NCBI GenBank assembly: GCA_025765595.1
Contig: JAIVFH010000006.1
Location: 1 to 64,000, forward strand
DNA: 64,000 bases
Origin: Obelidium mucronatum
Lineage: Eukaryota; Chytridiomycota; Chytridiomycetes; Chytridiales; Chytriomycetaceae
Direction of reading: 5' to 3'
In this document: one piece after another, positions 1 to 10,518 of the stretch
How the letters are laid out: the number at the start of each line of letters is the position of its first letter
How positions within the stretch are numbered: the stretch's first letter is position 1
Program-made: the position numbers and the translations under genes
The notes under the pieces: model-generated
Seen by the model: the letters and a program-made list of their open reading frames with translations, nothing else
Database searches by the model: none
Told to the model about the DNA's origin: nothing

Positions 1-284
1 AATCTTAATGCTGGGTTTTTTCATCACAATATAGATTTTGGATTGAAATTTTCAATCCGTTCAACTCCAACACTTCTTAACTTTAACTTTAATATTAGAC
101 CACGAAAAATTGACATCATTTGTGATTGTGCTTGCATTCAAAAGGCGGCAGGATATGACTACTTTTTTCAGGATCTCAAGTGACTCTTCTGATTGAAGAT
201 GCGTTGTGTATTATTGATATCTTAAATCAGCTTTAGATAGCCAGAACTTGATGGCTATGGACGATGGTCAGTGCTTTCAATTAA
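1..284. other. Intergenic, AT-rich, no gene seen
   Basis: I see no open frame, splice pattern or RNA gene that I can support here. It is AT-rich sequence leading into the 15-bp tandem repeat. It could be the end of a gene lying left of the window. Confidence 0.4.
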
Positions 285-821
285 TTGGCACTTAAAGTGT
301 CAGCGTTTAATTATTCAGCACTGAAATATTCAGCGCTGAAATATTCAGCGCTTAAAGTGTCAGCGCTTAAATATTCAGCGCTGAAATATTCTGCGCTTAA
401 AGTGTCAGCGCTGAAATATTCAGCGCTTAAAGTGTCAGCGCTTAAATATTCAGCGCTGAAATATTCTGCGCTTAAAGTGTCAGCGCTGAAATATTCAGCG
501 CTTAAAGTGTCAGCGCTTAAATATTCAGCGCTGAAATATTCTGCGCTTAAAGTGTCAGCGCTTAAATATTCAGCACTGAAATATTCTGCGTTTAAAGTGT
601 CAGCGCTGAAATACTCAGCGCTTAAAATGTCAGCGCTGAAATATTCAGCGCTTAAAGTGTCAGCACTTAAATATTCAGCGCTGAAATATTCTGCACTTAA
701 AGTGTCAGCGCTGAAATATTCAGCGCTGAAATATTCTGCACTTAAAGTGTCAGCGCTGAAATATTCAGCGCTTAAAGTGTCAGCGCTTAAAGTTTCTGCA
801 CTTAAATACATTTTAAAGTGA
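285..821. repeat. 15-bp minisatellite, about 35 units
   Basis: A tandem array of 15-bp units of two alternating kinds, AAATATTCAGCGCTG-like and AAAGTGTCAGCGCTT-like. Most units share a TCAGCGCT core containing the palindrome AGCGCT. The period is a multiple of three, so both strands stay open: plus reads a (K-Y/V-S-A-L)n repeat, minus an (S-A-E/D-Y/T-F/L)n repeat. The plus frame has no ATG. The minus frame has an ATG near 811 but no flanking conserved sequence. Variants (GCACTT, GCGTTT, an ATG unit near 629) are scattered. Best read as a noncoding minisatellite. Confidence 0.9.
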
Positions 822-1069
822 AGTTATACTCCATGGCAGCGTAAAAATTTGTAGAGCCACTTCCAGTATAGCCCGCTAGTTTAGCTGTAACAATCTCTGC
901 TCCCAAGAGAAAGACCGGGGATCAAACCCTGAAGGATTTTGGAAAATGAAAATTTTCATGAAACCCTAAGTCTAATCCTAAGCTAATGAGTATAAAACCC
1001 TACGTTAAGTGTTGCTCAACAGGAACCCAGCCAGTAGATGTGAAAATGAGTTCAGTGCACAAATCACAA
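822..1069. other. Intergenic, nothing recognised
   Basis: No supported gene. The stretch lies between the minisatellite and the 3' end of a weak minus-strand gene model. Confidence 0.35.
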
Positions 1070-1475
1070 TAATTGAGTATACATATACACACGATAGGTT
1101 GCTTCTTGCAAGGGTACATAGGCTTCATAAGCGGCCAAAGCAGCCTTATGAACCTCATTGTTTGGGTCCATTTCTTCCTCGCCAATTACTTCAAGTTTCT
1201 TAGCTGCAACATCCAACGCTTTCTTTTCCCCCTGGCGAGCCTCTAATCGAGCACCATAGTTACTTGCCTTAAATTTAGAAATAAAGTATTAATTTAAAAT
1301 ACCATGGTTGATCAAAATAACCTACAAAATAAGCACCAACTGCAGCAGGAGCAACATAATCCTTGACTGTAGCCATCACTGCTTTTTTGGCTTCTTCAGG
1401 AATGGCTATTGCAATCAGAGATCCAACTGGAGGTGCTATTTCGAGTCCAACAGTACCAGCATCCTTTTACTCCAT
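1070..1475 (-). CDS. Unrecognised small protein, spliced 3' part
   Basis: On the minus strand an acceptor just upstream of GATGCTGGTACTG (about 1465) opens a frame ending in a segment like VKDYVAPAAVGAYF. A GTAGGT donor near 1328 and an acceptor near 1276 join it in phase to a segment reading NYGARLEARQGEKKALDV, then a charged helix, then a stop near 1070. The joined peptide has an Ala/Gly-rich hydrophobic part followed by an amphipathic helix. The 5' exon is not resolved and I recognise no family. It may be a decayed or partial gene. Confidence 0.3.
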
Positions 1476-1677
1476 ACTGGGTATCCCTCAGCACCGTTCA
1501 GCACTGGATACTTTGACTTGTCTTCAGTTTCTTTTTGATCCGACATGCGATAGTCGGATGGATGGGGATGGACAACTTTCAGTGTTCACTTGTGTCAAGC
1601 CCCCAGTTATCAACTTGTCCAGTCCCTCCGTCAGCTCAATCGTAGACAAATACTCTTAATCTGTTAGACGTACACGA

Positions 1678-1768
1678 TCTGATGCACCGCAACAGTTAGT
1701 TTTGACAACAATAATAATATGTATTTGCCTGATGCACCGCAACAGTTAGTTTTGACAACAATAATAAA
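1678..1768. repeat. Direct repeat, about 37 bp x 2
   Basis: The segment beginning GATGCACCGCAACAGTTAG and ending in ACAATAATAA occurs twice, at about 1680-1716 and 1732-1768, period about 51 bp. The copies look identical over the shared stretch. No coding role is apparent. Confidence 0.8.
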
Positions 1769-1954
1769 CAAAATGATAAAAATAGAAATTTGACAACCAA
1801 ACATCCAACAAGAAGAAGACGGAATGCCTGCCATGGCAGGTGGTGCCATTTGTAAATAGGACAACATTCCAAACCAATTTGTACAAGATGACCACACAAA
1901 CACTTCAACAGGTCCAAGTGCAAGTATTCAGCTGAGCTGTGCTTCAACATAGCA

Positions 1955-2690
1955 TTGAGACTCTTATTGTTGGTCATGGCGTGAGAGTGAATGAGCTGCA
2001 GTGGGTTGAACCACAACCACCAACAAATGTGGGGTCAGTGACTGTCGATGCCCTTATTGCTGGGAACGCAGCTGGAAATCTGAGAGAGGCCATGCGCAAG
2101 GCATTGACCAGAAGAGAAAGTGCGCTTCTTGCGCTCTATCGGTGAGTTTCTTTTCCAATATAATGCAACATGTGATACATTTGCTAACTGGAAGTTGCAC
2201 ACTCAGTTTGGCCGATAGCTTGATGCTGCTGCATGCCGCTATCAAAGCTGATGCTGCCCTGCCATTGGCTCAGAATCGCTATTATCCTGCGGCCCCAAAA
2301 GACATCATTGATCTTGCCACTATCCAACAAGTGTACACTCGCTCAGACACATTTGCTGCCGAGCTGACTGTATTGGAGGATTCTTTGGTGCATCTTGACC
2401 GCTTGGTTTATGTGTCACTGCAAGTTGCCCTCTCAGCCAGTCCCCTCCTTCAAGTTATGAATCCCACTGTGGAGGCTGTGGTTGCGAAGCTTGATCTCAC
2501 CAATTCCGTTCCAAATATTGCCCTTGACTACACCAAAGAATTTGTGTGTGTGTTTGTTGGATTCAATATGCTTGAGACCTTCTTAGGAGATCCTGCCCCG
2601 TTCCTGCAACCGGGCCTCACAGCCGACCCTTCCATCATTGTCCGTGAAGACTTAGGGAGGGGTGAGCTTTTGCCAGACTGGGTAATTTGA
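1955..2690 (+). CDS. Unrecognised spliced protein, 3' exons
   Basis: An open frame from about 1955 reaches a donor CG|GTGAGT at 2132/2133. The acceptor CACTCAG near 2207 restores the frame, giving a continuous protein that runs through RLADSLMLLHAAIKAD, a Tyr/Pro segment and a long Leu/Val-rich helical part, and stops at 2690. The splice keeps phase and removes in-frame stops, which supports a real gene. The first exon is not identified: no in-frame ATG is convincing upstream of an acceptor near 1952. The protein is mostly alpha-helical with no motif I recognise. Confidence 0.45.
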
Positions 2691-2978
2691 TTTGTTAAGA
2701 ATCACTTGTTTAGAATCGGTGACGTTTGATTCTTCCCCCTTCCATTTTTGTGTTTCTTTGTTCCCTTTCACAATCACCAAAGACAATGCCTTTGGGCTCA
2801 TAACTTGTTATTTTCTTTTATGCGTGATTAAATAAACAGAGTTAGATCGGCAATATAGTCAAAGTGACGGCTTATGTGACTTAGTGGGAACGTGGGCGTC
2901 AAGTTCTAGAAGAACGCGTGATTTTTCCTCAGAATCTCTCCCCTTTATTATTGAACACACATTGGTAATGCAATAAAT

Positions 2979-3533
2979 ATGATAAGCGGCTATCATATTA
3001 TAACATCCGCTAAACCGCTGGGGCATCTTGATATCCTAACTCATGAAAGTGATTGGTCTGATGATGATTTCCCATACTTCAATCAAGGTGAACCATCGCA
3101 AGCCCAACCATCTCAACTCCCACCATTTACAGCTCTTCAAGTTCAGATGCTTCCTAATGCTCCAGTCTTTGAACCTCAAAGTATCTGTCCGCCAGTTGTC
3201 ACATTGCATCAGCAAAGAGTTTCTGTCCCATCAGGCATTCGGTCCTCTCAAGTAGCTGCGCCAAACACTCTGCAGAATGGTCTGTCAAATTCACAGTTCC
3301 AGCTGGTACTGCCGTTACATCTGACAAGAAACGCCCAAAATCATGTTTTCATTGCAGCTTGACAGATTGTCCAGGTATAGTGCAATGATTCACTTTTATT
3401 GGCTTTAAACCACTATGCAATAGGGAAAAACAACCGCAAGAAATGCAGAACACTGATTCCAGCACAGCCTACAATCCACTTGCAACAAATTCTGCCTCAA
3501 CAAAATCTTCCAGAAGAAAGCAGCTCTCACTGA
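2979..3533 (+). CDS. Small protein with Cys4-type zinc-finger-like C-terminus
   Basis: An ATG at 2979 opens a Gln/Pro/Ser-rich frame. Near its end a second frame reads CFHCSLTDCPG, and a donor at 3375 (CCAG|GTATAG) spliced to 3424 continues KNNRKKC, giving a C-x2-C-x4-C-x8-C pattern. Translation stops at 3531-3533. An AATAAAC signal follows at 3556. How the first frame joins the Cys frame (between about 3180 and 3300) is not resolved, so the 5' half is uncertain. The pattern recalls DNA-binding zinc fingers of transposon-derived proteins, but I do not recognise a family. Confidence 0.4.
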
Positions 3534-4582
3534 TTGTTTCTTTTTCGTAAATCTTCAATAAACCTGTCTTGATGCAACAATCCAACACACTGTTGTGAGT
3601 GTTCCTTCGTCTATCTCTAATTTTCCTTTCTTCCTTTTCCTTTCCTCCTTTCTCTTTTCCTTTCTACTTTCTTTCCCCTTTTCTCCCTCTATTTTTTTTC
3701 AAGTTGGAAGGGGGCAAGTGGTATACGAGCCGCACTGCCACCATCCTCCCAAAATACCCCCAACACACGCAACAGCCCAACCTGCACCAAACTCCACCAA
3801 ACTTGAGTTTATAGACTCTCAAGTACACTGGAAAGGCATGATGCAATGAGGACATCTGGATCTTTGAGGAGATAAGGATTTTCTATTTTTAGACCACCCT
3901 CTTGCTAACCCATTAGAGGGCAAATTTGTCAACTTCAGGTATCAGGTATAGAATACTAGTAGTTTGATGTATCCTCGTAATCTTTGAGGAGTTGGAAGTG
4001 GGGGGCTGGCCGTGGCGCGAATGGTGGTCACCATGTTTTCTAAATTCTACATCCTCTCCCCCTCTGACGCATTGATGAGATCCTGTATTCATCAGATTTT
4101 ATCTTCATTATCATTGTTTTTATTTAGCAGGACTTTTGGCGCAATTGTTGGGGAACTTATAATTTGTTCTGTGTTGGAGTGATTGTTTGTGAAAGAAAAG
4201 TCAATAAAGAGACATATTATTTATTTGGAGACGCTTTCGTGAGTTCTAAGGCTTGTAATGTTGATTTCTGATTATATTTGCGCTTGAAAACTATGAAAAA
4301 GGACATGTTTAGCGATGGTGTAACGCGATCTCCGCTGGATTGCCGTTGGAGATTTAATCAATCTCCTTGGAGATTGTAATAACTGGTGACACACAAAAAA
4401 CGGCATGCAGAGGAGCATGGCCTCCCAAGCCCGTGTCCCCCTCACATAAAATGAAATCCTGTTTTTGTCAAGCAACGGCAAGTCCTGTGCTTCACCAGAA
4501 GCAGCAAGGTAGTTACTTATCTGCCTAGTTTTAAATTTTTAGTATTAAAGGCAACAACAAATCATTTTGCGTGAAAAATAGT
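3534..4582. other. Intergenic with polypyrimidine tract, no gene seen
   Basis: 3600-3710 is a nearly pure C/T tract on the plus strand. The rest is AT-rich with short frames only. About 4530-4553 resembles, after reverse complementing, the sequence just outside the right arm of the inverted duplication (17191-17215). That similarity is the only structure I can point to. Confidence 0.5.
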
Positions 4583-4803
4583 GAATGAATGATTCGGCGA
4601 AATTTTGAATGATAGGTTGTAAGCCTCTGACTAAGTGTGAACTGATGCCAATCGAAGAAGCCAAGTCGTAACTATGACACCAATAAAAAGAAGGCAAGAT
4701 ATTCTATTTGCAACCCAGAAAGAAAACCAATCATCAACAAAGCAGTTGACACTAAGAAATCACACATGAAGGTAATGATAAACAAAGAAAACCGAGCACC
4801 ACC

Positions 4804-7644
4804 TCACTTCTCCCAAGCACCGCCAACCTTGGCTTTCACTGAGACCTCAGCCTCAAACTCAAACACATACACAGGAACACATTGGGTGTTGTCAAAGATA
4901 ATCCACTCGCACTCCTTTGGCGAAACGTGACTGTCATAGCCAGCCATCTTCGATGCTCCCAGTGTCAAGTTCTGCACACGGTATGTCTTACCCAGCAAAA
5001 CATTGAACATAATGACAGTTCCCTTTTCACCCGCCTTGATGGGTCGGGCTGTTGAATCGTGGGCATAAGCAAACGTGTAATCAGCGTATTGCGAAAAGTA
5101 GAGACCAGCGCCAAAGTATCCCTTGTCAGTTTGGCCAATCTTGCCCATAGAAACGTTGTTGCTGCAGATGGACTGAACATTGCCTGACTTCGTCGCATGG
5201 AAAGCCTCGACAGGGTTACACTTGAGAGCGGCCCTTTTGGCCTCAAACCGGTCGCTCAACGTCTTGTTGGTAACCTTGTAGACTGCAAGCACCTTGAACT
5301 TGAGGTCTGGGTACATTCCACCCATACTGTTGTGGAACTTCATCTGAACATTCGCACTTTCCAAATTTCCAAGCTTTACAAGCTGTTCAGTGAACTCGTT
5401 GTGTGTCACACCAGCGAGATCGTTGATAATGTTGTTGAGCAAAAGAGTCGCCTGTCCAGCTCCATTGATACGGTCGTGTTCAACACCCTTGTCAAACACG
5501 ATAGTAGTGGGGTAACTGTTGATGGAGAAGCGCTGGAGAATCTTGGAACGGTCTGATTCGGAAATGCTGTGCGCAAAGCAATCGAAGGTGGCGAAGCGAA
5601 GCGCACTAGTTCCAGAAGCCTGGCCATCACCAAGTTAGCTGAAGGGCCGCATAGTTTACAAAAATTAACCCACCAACTCCTCGAATCTGGGCTTAAACAC
5701 CTTACTGGGCTGCGACCAATTCGCCCAGAACAGGACTGCGACATGGGCCGATCCCGCCACAAATTGATTGAATTGACTGATGGAACGGATCGTTTGGACT
5801 TGCGAGTTTTCCTCTGGCTTGTCATCTGGCTTATCATCGTCGTCGGCCTCTGAGGACGCACTTGGATTCCATTCAAGCTCGTCGAGATTGTCCACAGTGT
5901 TAAGGAGCAGTTCTCCGACCGAGAGCTGAGTATCCGACGGCCCCATTCTGTTGAGGGTGTGGGCGACGTAGAGATTCTAACATGAAAACATCAGACATAT
6001 CAGACAATGAATGGCAACAACTATAAAGAAGAAAGAGAGAAAAAAAAATACCAAGTTGGAAGCTTCTGCCTTCTCAATGTGAGCCAAAATAATGGTCGGG
6101 CTTGATGGACAGTTGGTGCAACGGTGCTTGAACTTGATCAAGTTGGCCTTCAGAATTTGCAGAGCCGTTTCGTTGACCATAATGTCCAACAATGTAATCA
6201 ATGAGTCTCGGAATCCTGGAAATTCCAGAGTACGGCAACTGGGGCAACTGAAAAGCAGCATTGGGATAACAGTCAAGTTTTCACCATCGGCTCCACGTGC
6301 GGCAAAGTTGGACTCTCCACGCGAGATGAATAGCTTCTTGGCAACGATATTGCCGGGTTCACTGCACTTGATGCACACACTCGAGCTGTCTGGAGTGGAA
6401 ATCGAACACCCCTGAATCGGACACGACGTGCCTTCTTGCTCACGGTTGCAGAGCAAGTAGTTGTGAGTTGGGCACACTGGGAAGGACATGCTGTGGCTGC
6501 ATTCGTATAAATGTGAGTACGACATCCCAACAAACAAAGCACACAAAAAAGCACAAACCACTTCTTGCACACTACAACACCAATTCCCACAAACTGGGCC
6601 AATACGGCAGGATCATTGGGGTTCGCCGTGGTGTTGGGTGGTGGAGTACCAGTTGGGGGTCTGAAGAAACGACTCATCAGCGCACCCATCTGATTGTTCT
6701 GTTGGTTGTAGGCTGGATTGTTCGATGCAGATCGATTAGACTGCATGACTGGCGTGGACTGCATTGGTCGGACTGTCCCTCCGATAGCCATCGGGGCTCC
6801 GCCAGGATGGACATAATCACGGATGCCGTTAGCAACGTTGGCCACGTGGCAAGATGTGCAGCAGCAGCCGTTTGGACCACAGGTGCCGTCGCACTTCTTG
6901 CAGTTGTTGAAGTATCCGGCCTTGCGCCCACAGTAAAAGTAGCCATTTGCGAACTTTTTGATCATAACGCGATCATTGTTGAAGAGCACAGAGCCAGTCA
7001 GCGCTGCAACAAAGAAGTTAATGGTGGATTCCATAACTCACAAAGACTCACCCGAGCAGCTGAGACATTCGTCGTGGTTGCATGATGCACACGAAAAGCG
7101 ACCCTTGGTGATCGTCTGCAAACAAACATTGCAAACAATAGTGCTTGTAGTTGGCTTCTGCATCAATCCGTGTGGATGAGCATGCATCACTTTTTGTGCG
7201 AGTCCAAGCCGCACATTGATTTTGTGACAAGCAGTGCAGTCACAACCACCTGTGGGACCGCAGCGATCACCACAGCTCTAAGTACCAGCAACTTGCGTCA
7301 GAAATGTACCCAGACAAAAGAAAACAACGATACTCACTTTGCACTCGCTGTAGTAGGTGGCGCCCGATCGCCCACAATAGTAGGGCGACGTAGCGTCTCT
7401 CCGGGTAAGGACATAGCCGTCTGAGTTGGCGATCTGGGAATTGGTTCTAGAGACACAGGTCCCGCATTCATCCCAGTTGCATCCCTGCGCACATCTGGGA
7501 TCGGGATCAGCCAATTTCCAGCAGTCAGGGCAAATGCCAAGCAGGACCTAACCTGAACCGCAAGGGGGAGTTCTTTTCTCTGCATACATCGCATGACCAG
7601 GCTGCAACCTGGACTACGTGCACCAATGGATGGGAGTGGACCAT
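4804..7644 (-). CDS. Cys-rich / thioredoxin-like / PARP fusion, left copy
   Basis: Mirror image of the gene at 14129-16969: seven exons, 823 residues. The N-terminus has C1-like zinc motifs (HSHPL, CDVC, CAQGCNWDEC) and two modules with CGPxG and CxCxxC cores. A Cys-rich middle region follows, then an acidic linker. A thioredoxin fold (about 510-600) lacks the catalytic cysteines, reading WSQPS where CGPC is expected, but keeps a SYPTT cis-proline loop. The C-terminal PARP catalytic domain (about 640-815) has the triad His (FHATKSG), Tyr (GAGLYFSQY) and Glu (ECEWIIF), as in poly(ADP-ribose) polymerases. It is followed by 594 bp and the receiver-like gene in the same orientation. The substrate is unknown. 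Trx-PARP order and triad are seen directly; catalytic activity is inferred. Confidence 0.85.
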
Positions 7645-8238
7645 AATTGAGTGCGCACTTGTATTTTTTGGAAGTAAAAATTTATGGTCTTTACTGCCAC
7701 CCAACAATCGCCAGAACCAAGTTGCGCTTGGTAAGAATAAAAGAAAGAAAGAGAGGCAGGGAGAGAGATTCTGTGTGTGTCTTTAGTGTGTGACTTACAG
7801 AGTGACTGGGGGGGTGAGAACCTCAATGCCAAGTTACCTGATTTCAACAAGGAGGTGCTTTATTAATTAAGTAAAACGCAAGAGACTGTTCGCGCAATGG
7901 AATATCCCCTGGCCACCTCTCTATGTGGGCAGACCCAGTCGCCACCCATGTTTTCTTTCTCCTTCAAGAAAAAAGGAGAAAAAAATTGAGAAATTTCTAG
8001 GGACGATGCGTGATTAAACCAAAAGCGTGATTCAAGATCAACACTAATACTAGGTCGGGCTCTCCACTGATCAAACCGATTGTGTGTGGATGGACTCAAA
8101 TTGGAGTCGTTGTCAATTGTTTAAAAAATAGCTGAAAGAAGTACATTGAATCAGATTTATTTCTAATCATTCTTACAGAAAACACAGAATAGAGATAGAG
8201 CCGTAGCTACACAGGGAATATCGTTGGCGAGCAGGCCT
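7645..8238. other. Intergenic/upstream region of left PARP gene
   Basis: 594 bp between the receiver-like gene and the PARP-fusion start, identical to 13535-14128 on the other arm. It contains the polyadenylation signal of the receiver-like gene and a second AATAAA-like site. Short open frames here lack an ATG. A small 5' exon of the PARP gene cannot be excluded. Confidence 0.5.
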
Positions 8239-8791
8239 TCATAGGAAGAGCACAAACTTCTCGGCAGTAACGGCGTCCGAGGTGGCATCCAAGCGTACGG
8301 CATCAAACTCCTGCTTCCAGCGTGCAATGTTTCCAGTCCAGCTGCAGTATAGCAAGACAGGGAAGGGTGGCTTACGGAAATGCAATTCCTTGATGAACTG
8401 AATTCCGGCATCCTTCACCTCAATTCCAGCCTCAATACGGTGCATATCGGTAATGATTCGAAAGTCACAAGATTGCCAGCTGTTCTTGTCGAGGAATTCC
8501 AGAGCCTCTCGGGTGGAACGGACTTGAACAACCTAACAACCGGAAGCGGAAGTCGAGATATTAATGGCTGCTCCTCCATGCACGACTCCACCAGAGTCTA
8601 CAAATAACACCACGAACCTTAATGTTGTTTGCAGCCGCTCTGGCCATGATCTTCGAGTTGTTTTCGGGGTGATCGTCCACCCAAAGGATCACCTTTTGCA
8701 TGGCAGTGTAACCAGGTGGGCTGGTAGCAGCCGTTCCTGCGGCGTTCTGCACCTGAACCAAGAGAATGAAAGAATCGTCGTCGGCACCCAT
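8239..8791 (-). CDS. Response-regulator receiver-like protein, left copy
   Basis: Mirror of 12982-13534, 155 residues, two exons (8791-8618 and 8532-8239). It has a single CheY-like alpha/beta fold: the acidic pair in ILWVDDHPENN after beta-1, a candidate phosphoacceptor Asp in IITDMHR at the end of beta-3, and a Ser in LLYCSW at beta-4. No output or kinase domain is attached. It shares a 90-bp divergent promoter with the DUF4804 gene at 8882. Placement suggests it works with the PARP and DUF4804 proteins, but that is inference. Confidence 0.7.
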
Positions 8792-8881
8792 GTTCTTGTT
8801 GGACTTTCAAAGCAACTTTTTTTTAGAGTGGCCTGCAAATTGAACAAATTGGTGCAAATTGCGCACTGAAAGAACCACTTA
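8792..8881. promoter_or_regulatory. 90-bp divergent promoter (receiver-like / DUF4804)
   Basis: The only sequence between the start codons of the receiver-like gene (leftward) and the DUF4804 gene (rightward). The same 90 bp occurs at 12892-12981. Co-regulation of the two genes is likely from geometry alone; no specific motif is claimed. Confidence 0.6.
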
Positions 8882-10518
8882 ATGACAGTGGAACACATTG
8901 AGCAAGCGTCGCGCAAGTTCTTCCGACCCCTTTCGGGACTGCCCAAGGCTAACCGAATCCAGAACTTGCTGACCAAGCCGCCTGCTGGCGTGTCTGTTGC
9001 TGAGGTGCCCGGCTTGATCGAAGTGTGTATCCAGGGTGCTCGAGTGTGTGTCCATGGAACTGTCCTCTACCACTTGATCCCAATGTTCTTGGACTACAAG
9101 CTCAAGCACGGATCGGTCACCGAGCAGCACTTTTACCAACGCCACTCTCCTGAGTCTTTCCTGCAACGTCTCATCATTGATCGTCCCCTAGTCTTCTTTG
9201 GGCCGTCAGACTACACGCTGCTGCGCGATTACACTAAGCCCGATGCTTCTGAATGGAAGAGTGTGGGTTCTGATTCCGAGCGTCCCCATATTACGTTGGA
9301 CAAGGGCTACATGTCGTTCGATGAGATGATGCTTGCTGCCTTGGTTGGCGTCTCTGCTCCCACGCTCTTTATTAACACGGGCGATCGCAGAAACAACGCG
9401 ATTCCTGCAAAGGACTCTGCACTGTTCCACAAGAATGGTATCTACATGGGTCTTGTTGGGGCTCGTTTTGAAGACCCGGATCACATGGAAAGCCAGTACA
9501 TTCTTGTTGACAAGGTCCGCAGCACTGCTGCGAATGGGTATGGAGCCGAAGGTTTTGTTTCCAATCCCAAGGAATTTGCAAGATTGGCAATTTTTGCTCG
9601 AGCGTTTGGCCGCCGCGATCCACTTCGTCCGGAGAATTGGTATTTCCCAACCTACGAGGAAGTGGAAGCGCGCATGATCGCAGCCGGACTGCAGGGACTT
9701 GAAGCTCATGCCAATATGGCCAAGGAATTTGTCCGTTTGGACTCTGAGACGTTTTGTGAGTAGATACCCCCTAATTTTTCTTTCCTGCTATTCCATGGAT
9801 AGAAATCTGTGTGAGATATTATTTGAATTTTTTGCTGATCAGTCACTGTTTCTTCTTTTTTCTTGTCTCAGTCAACGTTGAGGCTTACAAATTGAGAATC
9901 ACATTGAGTGCTCAAACTCTCTTGCTCGAAGCCAACCAAAGATGTGTGGAAGAAGGGGCCAAGTCAGGAACCACCAAAGAAGCCTTTGTTCACGTCGTTG
10001 GCCTTGGTCTTGGTGTTTGGCAAGTGAGCGAAATTCAAAACCAGCTCTTTGTTGACGCTGTGGGTGAAGTTTTGCAAAAGACCCCTCTTCCTCATGTCCG
10101 TGTTGTCAACTTTTCATGGATCGAAAAGGTTACAAAGTGTGTTGGAGTGTCTCACAGCGAAGAGCTTGTTGGAGCTGCTGGAAACAAGATTATTATCGAG
10201 TTTTCAAAGCGCGGACCGGCTGAACGCCTTCCGGTTTATGATACAAACAAGTTATTGGTTGCCAGTTTTGCGTGGGATTCGAATGCGTACGTAGGAAATG
10301 AATACTGGTTGGGAATGTCGAATGCAAGTGGCGACCCTGCTGCTGCCGCGTGTTCGATAATTGGTGAAGTCTTGAACCCAAGTATCAACGTGGATTTCCC
10401 AAACAATGTGTCAATCTTAGATTCTGATCCTCAGTCTCGAGCAGTCGCGAAAATTGAAGCTGTTGAAGCCCTCCGTGTTGATGAGGAGCTTCTGTCCAGC
10501 TTTCGTGTAAAAAGGTGA
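8882..10518 (+). CDS. DUF4804 / MavL-type macrodomain-like protein, short form
   Basis: Two exons (8882-9755 and 9872-10518) give 506 residues. The C-terminal half has a VHVVGLGLGVW strand-loop (about 330), then FAWDSNAYVGNEYW and a SGDPAA loop (about 420-440), then an NPSIN motif. I associate this set with the DUF4804 family that includes the Legionella effector MavL, an ADP-ribose hydrolase with a macrodomain-like fold. The role as ADP-ribose binder or eraser is inferred from that family and from linkage to a PARP. The last about 100 residues differ from the right copy. The protein stops at LSSFRVKR, without the long low-complexity tail of its partner. AATAAA lies at 10559. Confidence 0.65.

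Larger units (their letters stand above)
4583..10211 (+). repeat. Left arm of large inverted duplication
   Basis: This arm pairs with 11562-17190 in reverse complement. Paired coordinates sum to 21,773 at every landmark checked (gene ends, starts, splice sites, both edges), so there is no net indel in 5.6 kb. All frames compared translate identically. Both edges are sharp. Inside, homology continues in diverged form (10212-10510 versus 11263-11561). Outside, about 20 bases remain recognisable (GCCTTTAATACTAAAAATT on the left complement, GCCTGTAATACTTAAAATT on the right). It carries PARP, receiver-like and DUF4804 genes. Confidence 0.95.

Noticed and set aside
311..811. 166-codon minus-strand frame across the minisatellite
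   Set aside because: Openness follows from the 15-bp period; nothing outside the repeat supports a gene.
285..821. CRISPR array
   Set aside because: Units are directly adjacent with no spacers, and the genome is eukaryotic.
7863..8099. 78-codon frame between the receiver-like and PARP genes
   Set aside because: It lacks an ATG at its start and shows only low-complexity sequence; its duplication is explained by the arm.
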